From Micromussa lordhowensis (taxonomy: Eukaryota; Cnidaria; Anthozoa; Scleractinia; Lobophylliidae), in assembly GCA_964020085.1 (NCBI GenBank), contig OZ026605.1, positions 1,427,201 through 1,491,200 of the forward strand: a stretch of DNA of 64,000 nucleotides, in the 5' to 3' direction. The notes under the pieces were generated by a model. The model ran no database searches. It was not told the origin of the DNA and was given only the letters and a program-made list of their open reading frames with translations. A program made the translations under genes and the position numbers. Below are positions 48,101-53,860 of this stretch, one piece after another (position 1 is the first letter of the stretch; every line of letters begins with the position of its first letter).

Positions 48101-50828
48101 CACCAAATTTAATGCCGGCGTCGACAACCCTGCGATGGACTAGTTTCCCATCCAAGGGAAAGTAGATGTACTTCTAGTTGCTTCATGCTTCGGAAACCGG
48201 AGATAAGCACCACTTGGCTCGTATGCAGAAGTTACCTACGTTCATTTATAATGCATCGGAATACCTCCCTTGCTTCTCTTTTTACGTGTGCTTGGTCATG
48301 AACCCTTCCTCGTCTTGCCCCGAATACGACCTGCTCATTCAAGATCAGGAGGGACCTTGTCTGTCTTCCTCCTGCCCAATAAGTCCAGTCCGTCTTAAAG
48401 TGTCCCTAGACAAACAATGCATATAGCCTAATTAAAGGATGCTTAAGCTTCGACTAAAGTCTTTTCCTTATTTAACCAATAGATATCTGAAACCCAATTG
48501 GATGTTATAAGATTACATCCCTTTTATCTTTCCAAAAACATATATTTTCCTTTTTGTCTTTGATGTGGGCTAGTCAACTCGACTCAATACCTCCAACTTG
48601 TCTCAAAGCGTCCCTACACTACTATTGCGGGTAAAATAAAAAGGGGTTAACATTGAACTTACAAGCTTTTTGTCTTATTTAATCAGCAGGTAACTGGAAG
48701 CCAATCGGGTGTTTTAAGATGATATCCCGGGCGCTCGACATCAGCTTTATAAAAACTGCAAACATACCTTCCATTAACAAGAGATTCCAAGCTTGCGTGA
48801 GACGGGCGAATGAAAAAGGAATTTCTTTGTTCGGTATTGACGACCAACAGTGCTGGACCAGTGATGACGCAGAGCAATCGTACGACAAATTTGGATCATC
48901 GAAATATTGCAAGAAAAACAGAGGCAAAGCTAATGGCCTATCAGAATTACTCAGCGTATATGTATATCGCAAAAACAATCGAGGTAAGATGTTCTGTGCA
49001 GTTTTTTCAGATTCAGATCATGGACACCTTTTTGGAATACTTTTGAATGCTTTCACATCTTCTATGTTATACATGTGCAAATTGTACTTGAAAAAGGATG
49101 GATGTTGGTGGATAGAGAAAATTGCCCACCTACCCGAAAGTCCATCTTAGACAAATTCAGAAATTTTTACTAAAGGGATCTGTTTGTATCAGTAAGTGCG
49201 AAGTGATAGGATTATGTAAATTCGGCATTTCGCATCAATTTTTCCACGTAATCCGACCAGGAAATGATTTTCTAGTTTATGCTGTTTTTGAGCAGTATAA
49301 TAATCCAGTTCAATCCAGTCCAATCTACTGAAGTCCAATCCAATCCAGTCATTCAGTCCAGTCCAGTCCGATCCAATCCATTCAGTCCAGTCCAGTCCGA
49401 TCCAATCCATTTGGTCCAGTCCAGTCCGATTCAATCCAATGCAATCCAGTCCAATCCAATAAAAAACTTTCTTTCAAGAGGGTTACCCGGGAGGGTTACG
49501 CACCAATAAATCTCAATAAACTTACCACTAATATAAAAACACAATATCAATTCATCAAATAAAATTCAGAGACCGGTATAAAAAATATATGGATATGTTA
49601 TTGGCCGGCTGGGAGGTCCGTATAGTGAAAAACTGTGACAAGTGGGTTTGCTTACGCATTTTTGTCGCTGAATCGGGTCTGGCGCTGGCTACGAACCATT
49701 CGTACAAAATCGACCGAACGAGCAGGTAAATCAGTTACTAGACAAAGAAAGATCTATTAAAGAACAGATTTATTTCCAACTATTTTATGTTAGTTGCATT
49801 TAGTTCACGAGTTAAGTACTCCAAAAGTATTTTTTCGGCGTAACATTTTGTACAAAGTTTGAAGTTATCACTACAAAAACAAGGCGTTGCGAATCATTCA
49901 AATCAGACTCATTCCACAGACAGAGTTATTCCACAAATATTCTCTACAATACAACGATCAGAGAGCTAAACTCGACTAAAACTGACTCTTTTTTACTTAA
50001 CATTGTGCAGAGATAGAGACACACAGGATTCCGCGCCATAACAGCGCTGAGCTACAAACAGTCAAACAAACTCTCACAGCTTCAAAAAAACAACTGAATT
50101 TAATTACAGTGATTTTTCCTTGCCAAGTTGAAGGTGAATAGAGATAAAACTGCGTTGATAAATCGTCGATGGAAGTGTAAAAAGGGCAAACGATTGACGA
50201 TTACCGCTAATTCGATCACATTAGGCATTTACCGACTTTATTAAATGTAGATGTAGATGATCACAAAAATAGATCAACATGACGGATTCCGCCCGCTGTG
50301 GCGGTCCGGATAAAAACATCCGTCTCGCTCCAAGAACCAATCTGATTGCAGAATTTGTTGAATTCCACCCACTAACGAGCTGAAAAAAGATAAATACATG
50401 TATTTAAAATCCGCTGCAGTTTGTATTTATATGGGTAACTGCGTCGATATGCAAACCAATTCACTTGCACTGTAAAGCTTTCAGTTTAAGTAAAGTAATT
50501 CACTGATTTTAATTGAACGCTTCCTTATTTAGGTAAATGGAGAGCGCTTGGCTGCTTCTTCAACAGCAAACCACGAGCATTGCCCAAACCTTTCGACGAA
50601 AATATCGGCAGTGTATCGGGCAATGATGCTAAGTTTGAGTACTGCAAATCTAAGGCTGAAGCACTTGGTTACAAAACATTTGGTGTTGACAACAAGGCAT
50701 GCTGGTCTGGTGACTCGGCTGACAAGACGTATGACGATCACGGTAGATCCACAACGTGCTCCGTCACTACAAACGGCTCTGGAAAAGACAAAAATGGCGA
50801 CATCTTTGTCTACCAACTTGAGGAATGA
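14391..50828 (+). CDS. Giant secreted protein: 18 discoidin (F5/8C) domains, 3 TSP1, 2 C-terminal modules
   Basis: A chain of 45 exons reads in one unbroken frame to 3282 aa and a TGA at 50826-50828. Exon 1 (14391-14442) encodes a hydrophobic signal peptide; a 15-base microexon (16686-16700) follows. Domains by residue: 18 F5/8C domains (about 23-2905), three TSP1 (2906-3086) and two homologous Cys-containing modules (3087-3282). There is no transmembrane segment or GPI-like tail, so secretion is expected. All module borders are phase 1. Domains 4-17 repeat as ABCD-ABCD-ABCD-AB. The F5/8C fold binds carbohydrate, collagen or phospholipid and TSP1 binds matrix, so a multivalent adhesion, matrix or lectin role is inferred. 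Four introns use GC donors. Automated gene models may split this gene; continuity rests on consistent phase at every junction. Confidence 0.85.
14443..16685 (+). other. Intron 1 of the large discoidin gene
   Basis: The intron is 2.2 kb with GTAAGT at the donor and TTCTTAG at the acceptor. Apart from the TIR element at 14763-14977 I see no feature. An antisense open frame across exon 1 is treated as chance. Confidence 0.6.
14754..14986. mobile_element. TIR element with inner 20-base tandem repeats
   Basis: The element 14763-14977 starts GGGCGTTTTTAAAAGACG and ends CGTGTTTTAAACACGCCC, which are inverted. The flanks GAAAATTAG and GAAATTTAG form a 9-bp target duplication with one mismatch. Inside, a unit like GGCTAACCGAAGCGCTGTTTA repeats about four times (14868-14937). 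Terminal repeats plus a 9-bp duplication suggest a MULE-type MITE. A partial copy is at 5746. Confidence 0.68.
16686..16700 (+). CDS. 15-base microexon of the discoidin gene
   Basis: The sequence GTCTTGTCGCTGGAG lies between CTTAG and GTGCGT. It joins exon 1 (ending phase 1) to exon 3 (starting phase 1) and adds Gly-Leu-Val-Ala-Gly at the signal-peptide border. The paralog at 55125 has a 30-base exon in the same place (55363-55392), which supports it. Confidence 0.72.
17164..18415 (+). CDS. Discoidin domain 1 (three exons)
   Basis: Exons 17164-17231, 17665-17904 and 18274-18415 cover residues 23-172. It begins DCDSPMGIESGKIPNSA, has the core WIQVDLGKVAKVTKIGTQGR and ends ELYGC; the first and last Cys are the expected disulfide pair. 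An additional Cys (IVSCSIDGG) is present. The three-exon layout (68/240/142) matches every domain of the downstream paralog, so this is probably the ancestral layout. Confidence 0.9.
19006..20649 (+). CDS. Discoidin domain 2 (two exons, GC donor)
   Basis: Exons 19006-19334 and 20508-20649 cover residues 173-329. It begins GFPTPKSPVC and contains WFQVDFGGWTNVTRISTQGR and ADFYGC. The N-terminal and middle exons of domain 1 are fused here (no intron after the TASS motif). The second exon ends TCAG followed by GCGAGT; a GC donor is required because exon length (142) and phase then match all sister domains, while the nearby GT would break the frame. The 1.17-kb intron between holds nothing I can name. 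Confidence 0.85.
20861..21149. mobile_element. Palindromic MITE with spacer (copy of the 1025-1441 family)
   Basis: The palindrome 20861-20974 begins ACAATTATTCC and ends GGAATAATTGT. It is followed by the spacer of the composite at 1025-1441 in reverse orientation (AAAACGCCC ... CAATGATCCAGTTTTTAAT). Only one palindrome is present here. It lies in the intron after domain 2. Confidence 0.68.
21303..22627 (+). CDS. Discoidin domain 3 (three exons, shifted intron)
   Basis: Exons 21303-21443, 22115-22305 and 22486-22627 cover residues 330-487. It begins GFDIPKIVCASPLGMEN and continues with WISQYADTNQFLQIDLGKV and VELYGC. The extra intron falls inside the domain after KTEG, a different place from the intron in domain 1, so it is an independent gain. 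Domain 3 most resembles the D-type modules further on (SQYADTNQFLQ versus AQYNDANQFLQ). Confidence 0.87.
21685..21992. mobile_element. Fold-back element in intron of domain 3
   Basis: The tips AGATGATTTCAAGTCCGTAC and its near-complement GTACGGACAGGAAATCATCT lie about 300 bases apart. An inner inverted pair (ACTTCATGTAAG and TTACATGAAG) is present. There is no coding content. Confidence 0.55.
22768..23624. mobile_element. PIF/Harbinger-like non-autonomous element
   Basis: The element 22771-23621 has inverted tips GGCTCGGTTCAAACGTCGAAC and GTTAAACGTTTAAACCGGGCC and is flanked by TAA on both sides. A 3-bp TAA/TTA duplication with GGCC-type tips is characteristic of PIF/Harbinger. The interior has no intact transposase. 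It sits in the intron before domain 4, outside the repeated units. Confidence 0.6.
23686..23795. repeat. Two-copy AT-rich tandem repeat
   Basis: The stretch AAATTAAACATAATTATATAC, followed by a CAT(G/C)GCATAT block and TATTAC, occurs twice with a period of about 54 bases, directly upstream of the first A-type exon. Confidence 0.55.
23849..24501 (+). CDS. Discoidin domain 4 (unit 1, type A)
   Basis: Exons 23849-24195 and 24360-24501 cover residues 488-650. The A-type signature is GFPTPKPPLCLEALGMQNG at the start, FQYLQINFGDWTKVTR in the core and HICMRAEFYGC at the end. The extra Cys before MRAEF is shared by domains 4, 8 and 12. The following intron (24502-25095) is AT-rich with no named feature. 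Confidence 0.92.
25096..26064 (+). CDS. Discoidin domain 5 (unit 1, type B)
   Basis: Exons 25096-25427 and 25923-26064 cover residues 651-808. The B-type signature is GFKPPKLECQSELG, then WIQVDLGKYTKITRIATQGR and RFELYGCTKG. A His replaces the conserved Arg in IFAHYIRI, where sister domains 9, 13 and 17 have ARYIRI. The internal intron is almost identical to that of domain 9. Confidence 0.92.
26203..27512 (+). CDS. Discoidin domain 6 (unit 1, type C)
   Basis: Exons 26203-26549 and 27371-27512 cover residues 809-971. The C-type signature is GFITLSPPPCQAPLGLQSN, FQYFEVNFHEWTKVTKVA and RAEFYGCRKG. The 821-base internal intron carries a Penelope-like fragment at 27100-27330. Confidence 0.92.
27100..27330. 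mobile_element. Penelope-like fragment with ribozyme-like core (unit 1)
   Basis: The block GAAGGGCTAACGCTCGAAAC, followed by GTC and CGAATCTCTTTACGGTGGCC, matches terminal sequence that I associate with cnidarian Penelope-like retroelements. Their terminal repeats are known to carry hammerhead ribozymes. Here a stem II (GGGC-TAAC-GCTC) and GAAAC are visible, but the CUGANGA box reads CCGTCGA, so the ribozyme looks inactive. The segment just before it (about 27005-27047) has GCGCTATCCAATAGCGC, part of another dispersed repeat. Confidence 0.5.
27513..28764 (+). other. Intron between domains 6 and 7
   Basis: It is 1.25 kb with no gene. It is nearly identical to parts of 33457-34975, apart from a short run of AGTGATTGACAAA repeats at about 28048-28085, where unit 2 has about 290 unrelated bases. 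A purine-free, C/T-rich tract (TTCTTCTCCTCCCCCACCCC) lies near 28467. Confidence 0.6.
28765..29461 (+). CDS. Discoidin domain 7 (unit 1, type D, GC donor)
   Basis: Exons 28765-29102 and 29317-29461 cover residues 972-1132. The D-type signature is GFTPPEIKCRDPLGIESDK, FLQFDLGKVTKLTAIATQGR and AEFYGCTEG. The first exon ends GGTCAG and the intron begins GCAAGA, a GC-AG intron. The second exon is one codon longer (145 bases) than those of types A-C. Confidence 0.9.
29733..30385 (+). CDS. Discoidin domain 8 (unit 2, type A)
   Basis: Exons 29733-30079 and 30244-30385 cover residues 1133-1295. It is nearly identical to domain 4 but has LLRPGTNNAAW where domains 4, 12 and 16 have a TNYGAW-type loop. 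FGNWTK creates an N-W-T glycosylation sequon that domain 4 (GDWT) lacks. It carries the additional Cys (HICMRAEF). Confidence 0.92.
30958..31927 (+). CDS. Discoidin domain 9 (unit 2, type B)
   Basis: Exons 30958-31289 and 31786-31927 cover residues 1296-1453. It differs from domain 5 at only a few residues, and its 496-base internal intron aligns with the 495-base intron of domain 5 almost base for base. IFARYIRI keeps the Arg lost in domain 5. Confidence 0.92.
32180..33456 (+). CDS. Discoidin domain 10 (unit 2, type C)
   Basis: Exons 32180-32526 and 33315-33456 cover residues 1454-1616. The C-type start is GFITLNPPPCQEALGLQSN, with VNFGNWTKVTK (N-W-T sequon) in the core and RAEFYGCRKG at the end. 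The internal intron carries the same Penelope-like fragment as domain 6. Confidence 0.92.
33050..33270. mobile_element. Penelope-like fragment with ribozyme-like core (unit 2)
   Basis: This is the duplicated copy of 27100-27330 at the same intron position in unit 2, with the same CCGTCGA change. It was therefore duplicated together with the exons. Confidence 0.5.
33457..34975 (+). other. Intron between domains 10 and 11, with 290-base extra block
   Basis: It is homologous to 27513-28764 except for about 33990-34292, which has no counterpart in unit 1. The block holds no recognisable element or ORF; it may be an insertion in unit 2 or a deletion in unit 1. Confidence 0.55.
34976..35674 (+). 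CDS. Discoidin domain 11 (unit 2, type D, GC donor)
   Basis: Exons 34976-35313 and 35530-35674 cover residues 1617-1777. It has the D-type signature (KCRDPLGIESDK, FLQFDLGKVTKVTAVA). It has the same GC donor (GTCAG then GCAAGA) and the same extra codon in the second exon as domain 7. Confidence 0.9.
36082..36726 (+). CDS. Discoidin domain 12 (unit 3, type A)
   Basis: Exons 36082-36428 and 36585-36726 cover residues 1778-1940. It is type A with a few private changes: AIMASSEYNT, and INSRLHF where sisters have INGRLHF. The N-W-T sequon and the additional Cys are both present. Confidence 0.92.
37441..38361 (+). CDS. Discoidin domain 13 (unit 3, type B)
   Basis: Exons 37441-37772 and 38220-38361 cover residues 1941-2098. 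It is type B with VDLAKITKITR where sisters have VDLGKYTKITR, and it ends the first exon YNKNS rather than YNNNQ. Its internal intron (447 bases) is clearly more diverged than the pair in domains 5 and 9. Confidence 0.92.
38635..39399 (+). CDS. Discoidin domain 14 (unit 3, type C)
   Basis: Exons 38635-38981 and 39258-39399 cover residues 2099-2261. It is type C with VNFGEWTKVTK (no sequon). Its internal intron is only 276 bases and lacks the Penelope-like fragment found in units 1 and 2. Confidence 0.92.
39633..39744. mobile_element. Palindromic MITE in the intron before domain 15
   Basis: A near-perfect palindrome of 112 bases starts ACAATTATCCTGC and ends GCAGGATAATTGT. The inner arms contain GGAATATCGTCTGAT and ATCAGACGATATTCC, with a GC-rich centre. 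It shares outer tips with the palindromes at 1025 and 20861 but not the inner arms. It is absent from the matching introns of units 1 and 2. Confidence 0.72.
39990..41008 (+). CDS. Discoidin domain 15 (unit 3, type D, GC donor)
   Basis: Exons 39990-40327 and 40864-41008 cover residues 2262-2422. It is type D, with KIPRFAIVA where sisters have KIPSFAIVA, and VFSANN where they have VFTGNN. It has a GC donor again (GTCAG then GCAAGG). Its internal intron (536 bases) is longer than in domains 7 and 11 and is not recognisably similar in the middle. Confidence 0.9.
41257..42521 (+). CDS. Discoidin domain 16 (partial unit 4, type A)
   Basis: Exons 41257-41603 and 42380-42521 cover residues 2423-2585. 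It is type A, the most diverged copy: FKYYQEDGVKQ replaces FKDYNEN..., HISMRAEF has Ser where domains 4, 8 and 12 have Cys, and GDWT lacks the sequon. The internal intron (776 bases) is unlike the short introns of the other A modules. Confidence 0.92.
41800..42125. repeat. Repeat cluster with short palindromes, intron of domain 16
   Basis: The palindrome CGTGTTTCTATAACTCGATAGAAACAC occurs at 41811-41837 and 42092-42119, with a related inverted version near 41969-41995. The intervening sequence looks like a fold-back element. The remainder of the intron, to 42379, includes AACACGGTCTTTCGTGTTT near 42228, which recurs in complement near 63115. Confidence 0.5.
42857..43493 (+). CDS. Discoidin domain 17 (partial unit 4, type B)
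   Basis: Exons 42857-43188 and 43352-43493 cover residues 2586-2743. It is type B with GFEPPKLECQ, SINGGPFLPYNGNQ and ELFGCTEG. The internal intron is only 163 bases, the shortest of the B modules. No C or D module follows; the ABCD pattern stops here. Confidence 0.92.
43690..44100 (-). mobile_element. Penelope-like retroelement remnant: GIY-YIG endonuclease fragment
   Basis: On the - strand, about 44100 down to 43767 reads a frame with C-x-x-C-x-x-x-YIGYTTRHLHQRIEEH, then a His/Gly pair (KGCHG) and CLIREMLFIRERKP. This is the GIY-YIG endonuclease domain at the C-terminus of Penelope-like elements. The reverse transcriptase part is missing, so it is a dead 5'-truncated copy in the intron between domains 17 and 18. 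Confidence 0.8.
44414..45665 (+). CDS. Discoidin domain 18 (unique, last)
   Basis: Exons 44414-44757 and 45524-45665 cover residues 2744-2905. It begins GFSVPPVPPCQIQLGMQND, has WLQVDFGVETDITRIATQGR and ends AEFYGCKTS. It does not belong to types A-D. The second exon ends in AAGACAA before GTAAGA and joins the first TSP1 exon in phase 1. Confidence 0.9.
46067..46243 (+). CDS. TSP1 repeat 1 of the large discoidin gene
   Basis: One exon, residues 2906-2964. The thrombospondin type 1 pattern is clear: WNAWSKCSVSCGDGRRSRTR followed by four more Cys (six in all). WNAW is a W-x-x-W C-mannosylation motif. It is flanked by phase-1 introns. Confidence 0.93.
46421..46506. repeat. Inverted pair of tRNA-like (B-box) sequences
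   Basis: The segments AGGCCTGAAGGGGATTCGAA and, inverted, GTTCGAATCCCGTTCAGGCC are about 35-base imperfect complements. Each contains a Pol III B-box (GGTTCGAATCC type). No full cloverleaf can be drawn, so it is a fold-back of SINE or tRNA-derived ends, in the intron after TSP1 repeat 1. Confidence 0.55.
46817..47005 (+). CDS. TSP1 repeat 2
   Basis: One exon, residues 2965-3027. It has WQPWSDCSKTCGKRPGTKRR and six Cys, with a basic insertion before the last Cys (QPKAKRC). The donor after TGTGGTG is GTACGT; the alternative GT three bases earlier would delete one codon. Confidence 0.92.
47120..47501. mobile_element. TTAA-flanked MITE, copy 2
   Basis: It is homologous to 12646-13059 along its length. 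It begins TTAATGCAGGGGTACA and ends TTTACCCCCGCCTTAA. It is about 30 bases shorter, with small interior deletions. It lies in the intron between TSP1 repeats 2 and 3. Confidence 0.72.
47621..47797 (+). CDS. TSP1 repeat 3
   Basis: One exon, residues 3028-3086. It has WGKWSKCTKACGGGTQTRSR and six Cys in total, closest to repeat 1. Introns on both sides are phase 1. Confidence 0.93.
47960..48235 (+). mobile_element. tRNA-derived SINE
   Basis: The head has an A-box-like CACAGCTAGTGCA and a B-box-like GGATTCGAGAA. The body contains CAAATGGGTACCACCAAAT and CCCTGCGATGGACTAG, and the tail GGAAACCGGAGATAAGC. It matches a SINE family I know from coral genomes. The same tail occurs reversed at 11352-11465. 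Confidence 0.65.
48690..48983 (+). CDS. C-terminal Cys-rich module 1 (unassigned family)
   Basis: One exon, residues 3087-3184. The pattern is W-K-P-I-G-C-F near the start, RAL, C in FQACVRRA, FGIDDQQCW, then YDKFGSSKYC and VYVYRK. The same pattern occurs in the last exon. I do not recognise a named domain; it loosely resembles WSC-like or lectin-like Cys modules. The acceptor chosen (AGCAG before GTAACTGG) keeps phase 1. Confidence 0.8.
48984..50532 (+). other. Last coding intron of the large discoidin gene
   Basis: It is 1.5 kb, containing the CCAGT-rich minisatellite at 49301-49460. The rest (49461-50532) shows no gene, repeat or RNA that I recognise. Confidence 0.6.
49301..49460. repeat. 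CCAGT/CCAAT minisatellite
   Basis: It is a string of 5-base units CCAGT and CCAAT with a larger period (about 37 bases) marked by GTCCGATCCAATCCATT. The open frames in both directions are a consequence of the repeat. Confidence 0.8.
50533..50828 (+). CDS. C-terminal Cys-rich module 2 and stop codon
   Basis: The last coding exon, residues 3185-3282, ends ...VYQLEE then TGA. It is homologous to the previous module: WRALGCF, RAL, C in FEYCKSKA, FGVDNKACW, YDDHGRSTTC. One base after the stop, GTAAGA forms a good donor, and an acceptor TTTGCAG lies at 51182-51188. A spliced 3' UTR is therefore likely. Confidence 0.85.
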
Positions 50829-51188
50829 GGTAAGAGAGTTCAGAAATTATTCTCGGCCTTTTGAAATATGAGCAAAGGTAACCAGGGAACAAACCTAAAC
50901 CGAAATCAGGGTTTCAACGGAAACCCCGCCATGAATCCTTGAACAGAAATGAATGAAAAGTGCCTCACATGCGCTACTTTCACAACGTAGGCTACATTTT
51001 GTTTTCCACTTGCTTCCCGAGCACTACTGCTTGGGTACAAGCGTAAAATGGCCTGGTGCTGGTGCAAGCCGATAAGTATTATTGTTTAAAAGGTACAGAT
51101 CTTATAAACGGAAATTTCAAAATAAAGGCGTTATCACATTATATTGTTCAGGGAGAATAGTATTTACTAATATGATTGTCGTTTGCAG

Positions 51189-51326
51189 CTGATAAACCTC
51201 ATGTAAACCCAAAACGGCAAGTGGACCAGTGCAAAAGATGTCTGGAGAATGGTGTGATGTCAATACTGCTTCATGACGTCATTGACAATACCTGAATAAA
51301 AACATACCTGAATAAGTGCTAATAAA
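51189..51326 (+). other. Putative spliced 3' UTR exon and poly(A) signals of gene 3
   Basis: A splice acceptor TTTGCAG ends at 51188, pairing with the donor at 50830 just after the stop. AATAAA occurs at 51295-51300 and again at 51321-51326. Confidence 0.5.
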
Positions 51327-51857
51327 GAAACACTAGTGGCCAATTTCCTCTCTGACATTATTCAGTAACAGCATCTACGTTATCTGTAAAATAGATTGAA
51401 GTACAATAAATTCCAAGAACGCTGCCTTATATTCTACAGAGTACAAAGAAAAGTAAATACAGCTCCAAGTTATGGATTTTTTTGCGATTTCAGCTTTTTT
51501 CATCACTATTCTTACATCAGCACTAGAAGACAAATGTTATTATCAATACTTCAACGTTATATATGTAATTCGCAAGTATTAAGACGCGATTAGTTAACTT
51601 ACTGATGCGGTCGTTAACAATTATACCCTTGTATAGAGATATCGCTCTGTTATCGTGAAACTGCAATATAAACGTGTTCAGACGTTCACCTGTGCATTTG
51701 TGTCGTTATTGCGTCCTTGACTTCTACCTCCCCAAGATAGTTCTCAAGTTAACTGTTGCTAAGAATTATCCTATTTTTCTAGTTTTCAATTCATCAATCT
51801 CTTCTTGCCTTAACAAGCTTATCAAGTCATCTGCGTTCGTTTAGGTTTTACTTGACA

Positions 51858-51996
51858 AATGAAGAAGCCTAAGTCGTGTATTACACTGTGATAAAACACG
51901 ACGGCCATTTGAGAACTCAAGGGAATGTAGAAAACACGAGTGTTCTCAAATGTCCGGAGTGTTTTATCACAGTGTAATACACGGATTAGGCTTCAT
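51858..51996. repeat. Fold-back repeat 1
   Basis: The arms AATGAAGAAGCCTAAGTCGT... and the inverse ...ACGGATTAGGCTTCATT share the core GTGTATTACACTGTGATAAAA. Each arm is about 55 bases with a few mismatches. Confidence 0.7.
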
Positions 51997-52062
51997 TGGC
52001 TTTATGATATAGATTTTACGCGCGCACAACAATGAAACACGCTTTTTCTATGTTTTATTTAC

Positions 52063-52245
52063 GGGTTAGGGACTGTCGTGAGTGTTTTGTTTTCAAATAC
52101 ACGCACGCGCTTACTGCAATGAACGAGAAATTTTCAATACTGCACGAAGCAAAGCTGAGTGCAGTATTGAAAATTTCGAGTTCAATGTACAGTAAGCAAG
52201 TGCGTGTACTTGAAAACAAAACACGAACTAACAGTCTCTAAACCC
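52063..52245. repeat. Fold-back repeat 2
   Basis: The arms are about 85 bases. The left starts GGGTTAGGGACTGTC and reaches AATTTTCAATACTGCAC; the right mirrors it with GTGCAGTATTGAAAATTTCG and ends in CAGTCTCTAAACCC. The arms are imperfect and the loop is short. Confidence 0.72.
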
Positions 52246-52696
52246 TTTTAATATTCAATTTGACTTCACTGCTGGCGATAGACTTAAAATAGCTTCCCGC
52301 CCGAACACTGCACAGTTTTTATGCGTTATTCTAATAACGCACTCTGTCACTTTGATGTCCCCAGGTAACGAGAGCTCACGTGATCAATTTTAACCAATGA
52401 CGCATGCGGATTTTAGACAGTGAACGAACATTGAATATTAAACTCTCATAAAACATAGGTTTTTGACCAATCGGAGCGCGCGCAGGGTCCTTTCTATGTT
52501 ATAAATCCGAATACTTTGTTTTGTACCACCTGATTTGTTCTCGACTTGCATCTCGGGCTAGAGTCAACATAAAAGCAAGCACATTGTTGAGTTCTATTAA
52601 GAAGAGTAGAGAAAGCAGATGTAGAGGAAAGCGAAGTTGTGAAGGAAGACTAGAGATTAAAACTGGTCCAAGTACAAAAGAGTTCGATACCTCTTG

Positions 52697-53571
52697 TTAA
52701 AGGTCAAATGAACCAAAATTTAAACATCTTTTCTTCAGCCATTTTAAAGCCTCGAAATGTTTAAAAAATATTTTAGAGGAAATTTTTCTTTCTGAGCCTT
52801 GAAAAGGAGTAAAAAAGTTAAAAGTATGAACACAGCCAATCCCCTCACGAAAACGTTTCCAAAATGACCGCGCACTTTAATGGTAGGAATGGAACTGAGA
52901 CTCTGCTTTGTGACGTCACTGTTGTTTTGATCACTTCTGCGTTAGCGCGTCGTTCTTGGGGAAGGTTTTGGATCTGAATACAAATCTTATTTTACTTGGA
53001 AATGTCCGAGGAGTTCGCCCGCTGTTTGGCGGGCATTATTCGCTTGTTTTTCTTTGTTTTTTGTCCAATTAACGGCTTGCAACTTTCCATAGCGAAGTTA
53101 AAAATCGACAAAAGTCCCAACAAAACTCCTAACCGCAATATTTTGTTGGAAGCTGTCTTCGGTAAAGTGTTCTGCACAAACGCGTCAATGCTTCGAGGGC
53201 GTCATAAAGCAATTCTTTTCATTTTTATAAGCCATTCTCTTTTAACTATTGGGTCCTGGGAGAAGTTGGGGATTTTGAGTAATTTTCCTCTGAAGTTCAC
53301 TGTGAACTTGAAACCAAAACAGTTTCAAATTTCCCGCATTTCTTGAGCTCACCAACGTGACGTCACAAGTTTTATTTCCGACAATTATCCGTCAATTTTC
53401 CCGACCGCTATACGATTATGATGGATAACAAACAGTGATTTTAACATTCTAACGTCTCCGAAATGCTTCGTCCAATTCGTTTGAAACTTCAGAATATGTT
53501 TAGTTCAAACTTAATGAACACATTGGACTTAAATTGAAAAAAATGTCTAGATTGATTCATTTGACCTTTAA
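52697..53571. mobile_element. TTAA-flanked 875-base element
   Basis: It begins TTAA-AGGTCAAATGAACC and ends TTCATTTGACCT-TTAA, so the 12-base tips are inverted inside a TTAA duplication. Its tips differ from those of the shorter TTAA MITEs. Interior: an open frame 52996-53346 with no recognised domain. It is probably non-autonomous and piggyBac-type by target site only. Confidence 0.6.
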
Positions 53572-53639
53572 AGCAAAGCTAAAGCGAGTTCCAAATTAGT
53601 CCCCTACACTGCTAAGGAAATATAACCAAGATCTATTGC

Positions 53640-53860
53640 TTCAATTGACATCTTTAAAAGACATTTTAAAACATATCTTTTTAAACAAGCTTTTTAACTC
53701 TTTTAATGTATAGATGATAAATATGTTAATGTTAGAATTGTGACTAAACTTATTCCTATTATTTTTTCCCTTTTCTCTTAGCTTTTAATAATCTTTACGT
53801 AAAGCGCCATGGACAATTAGTGGATTTGGCGCTATACATACACATTTATTATTATTATTT
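53640..53860. repeat. Dispersed repeat tail (GTAAAGCGCC...GGCGCTATA)
   Basis: It contains GTAAAGCGCCATGGACAATT and GGATTTGGCGCTATACAT, then ATT repeats. This tail, in reverse, is also seen near 27005-27047 and 32950-32990 (TTTATATAGCGC). It is probably a SINE or LINE 3' end. Confidence 0.5.

Noticed and set aside
52996..53346. 116-codon + strand frame as a separate gene
   Set aside because: It lies entirely within a TTAA-bounded repeat element, has no domain I recognise and has no splice partners.
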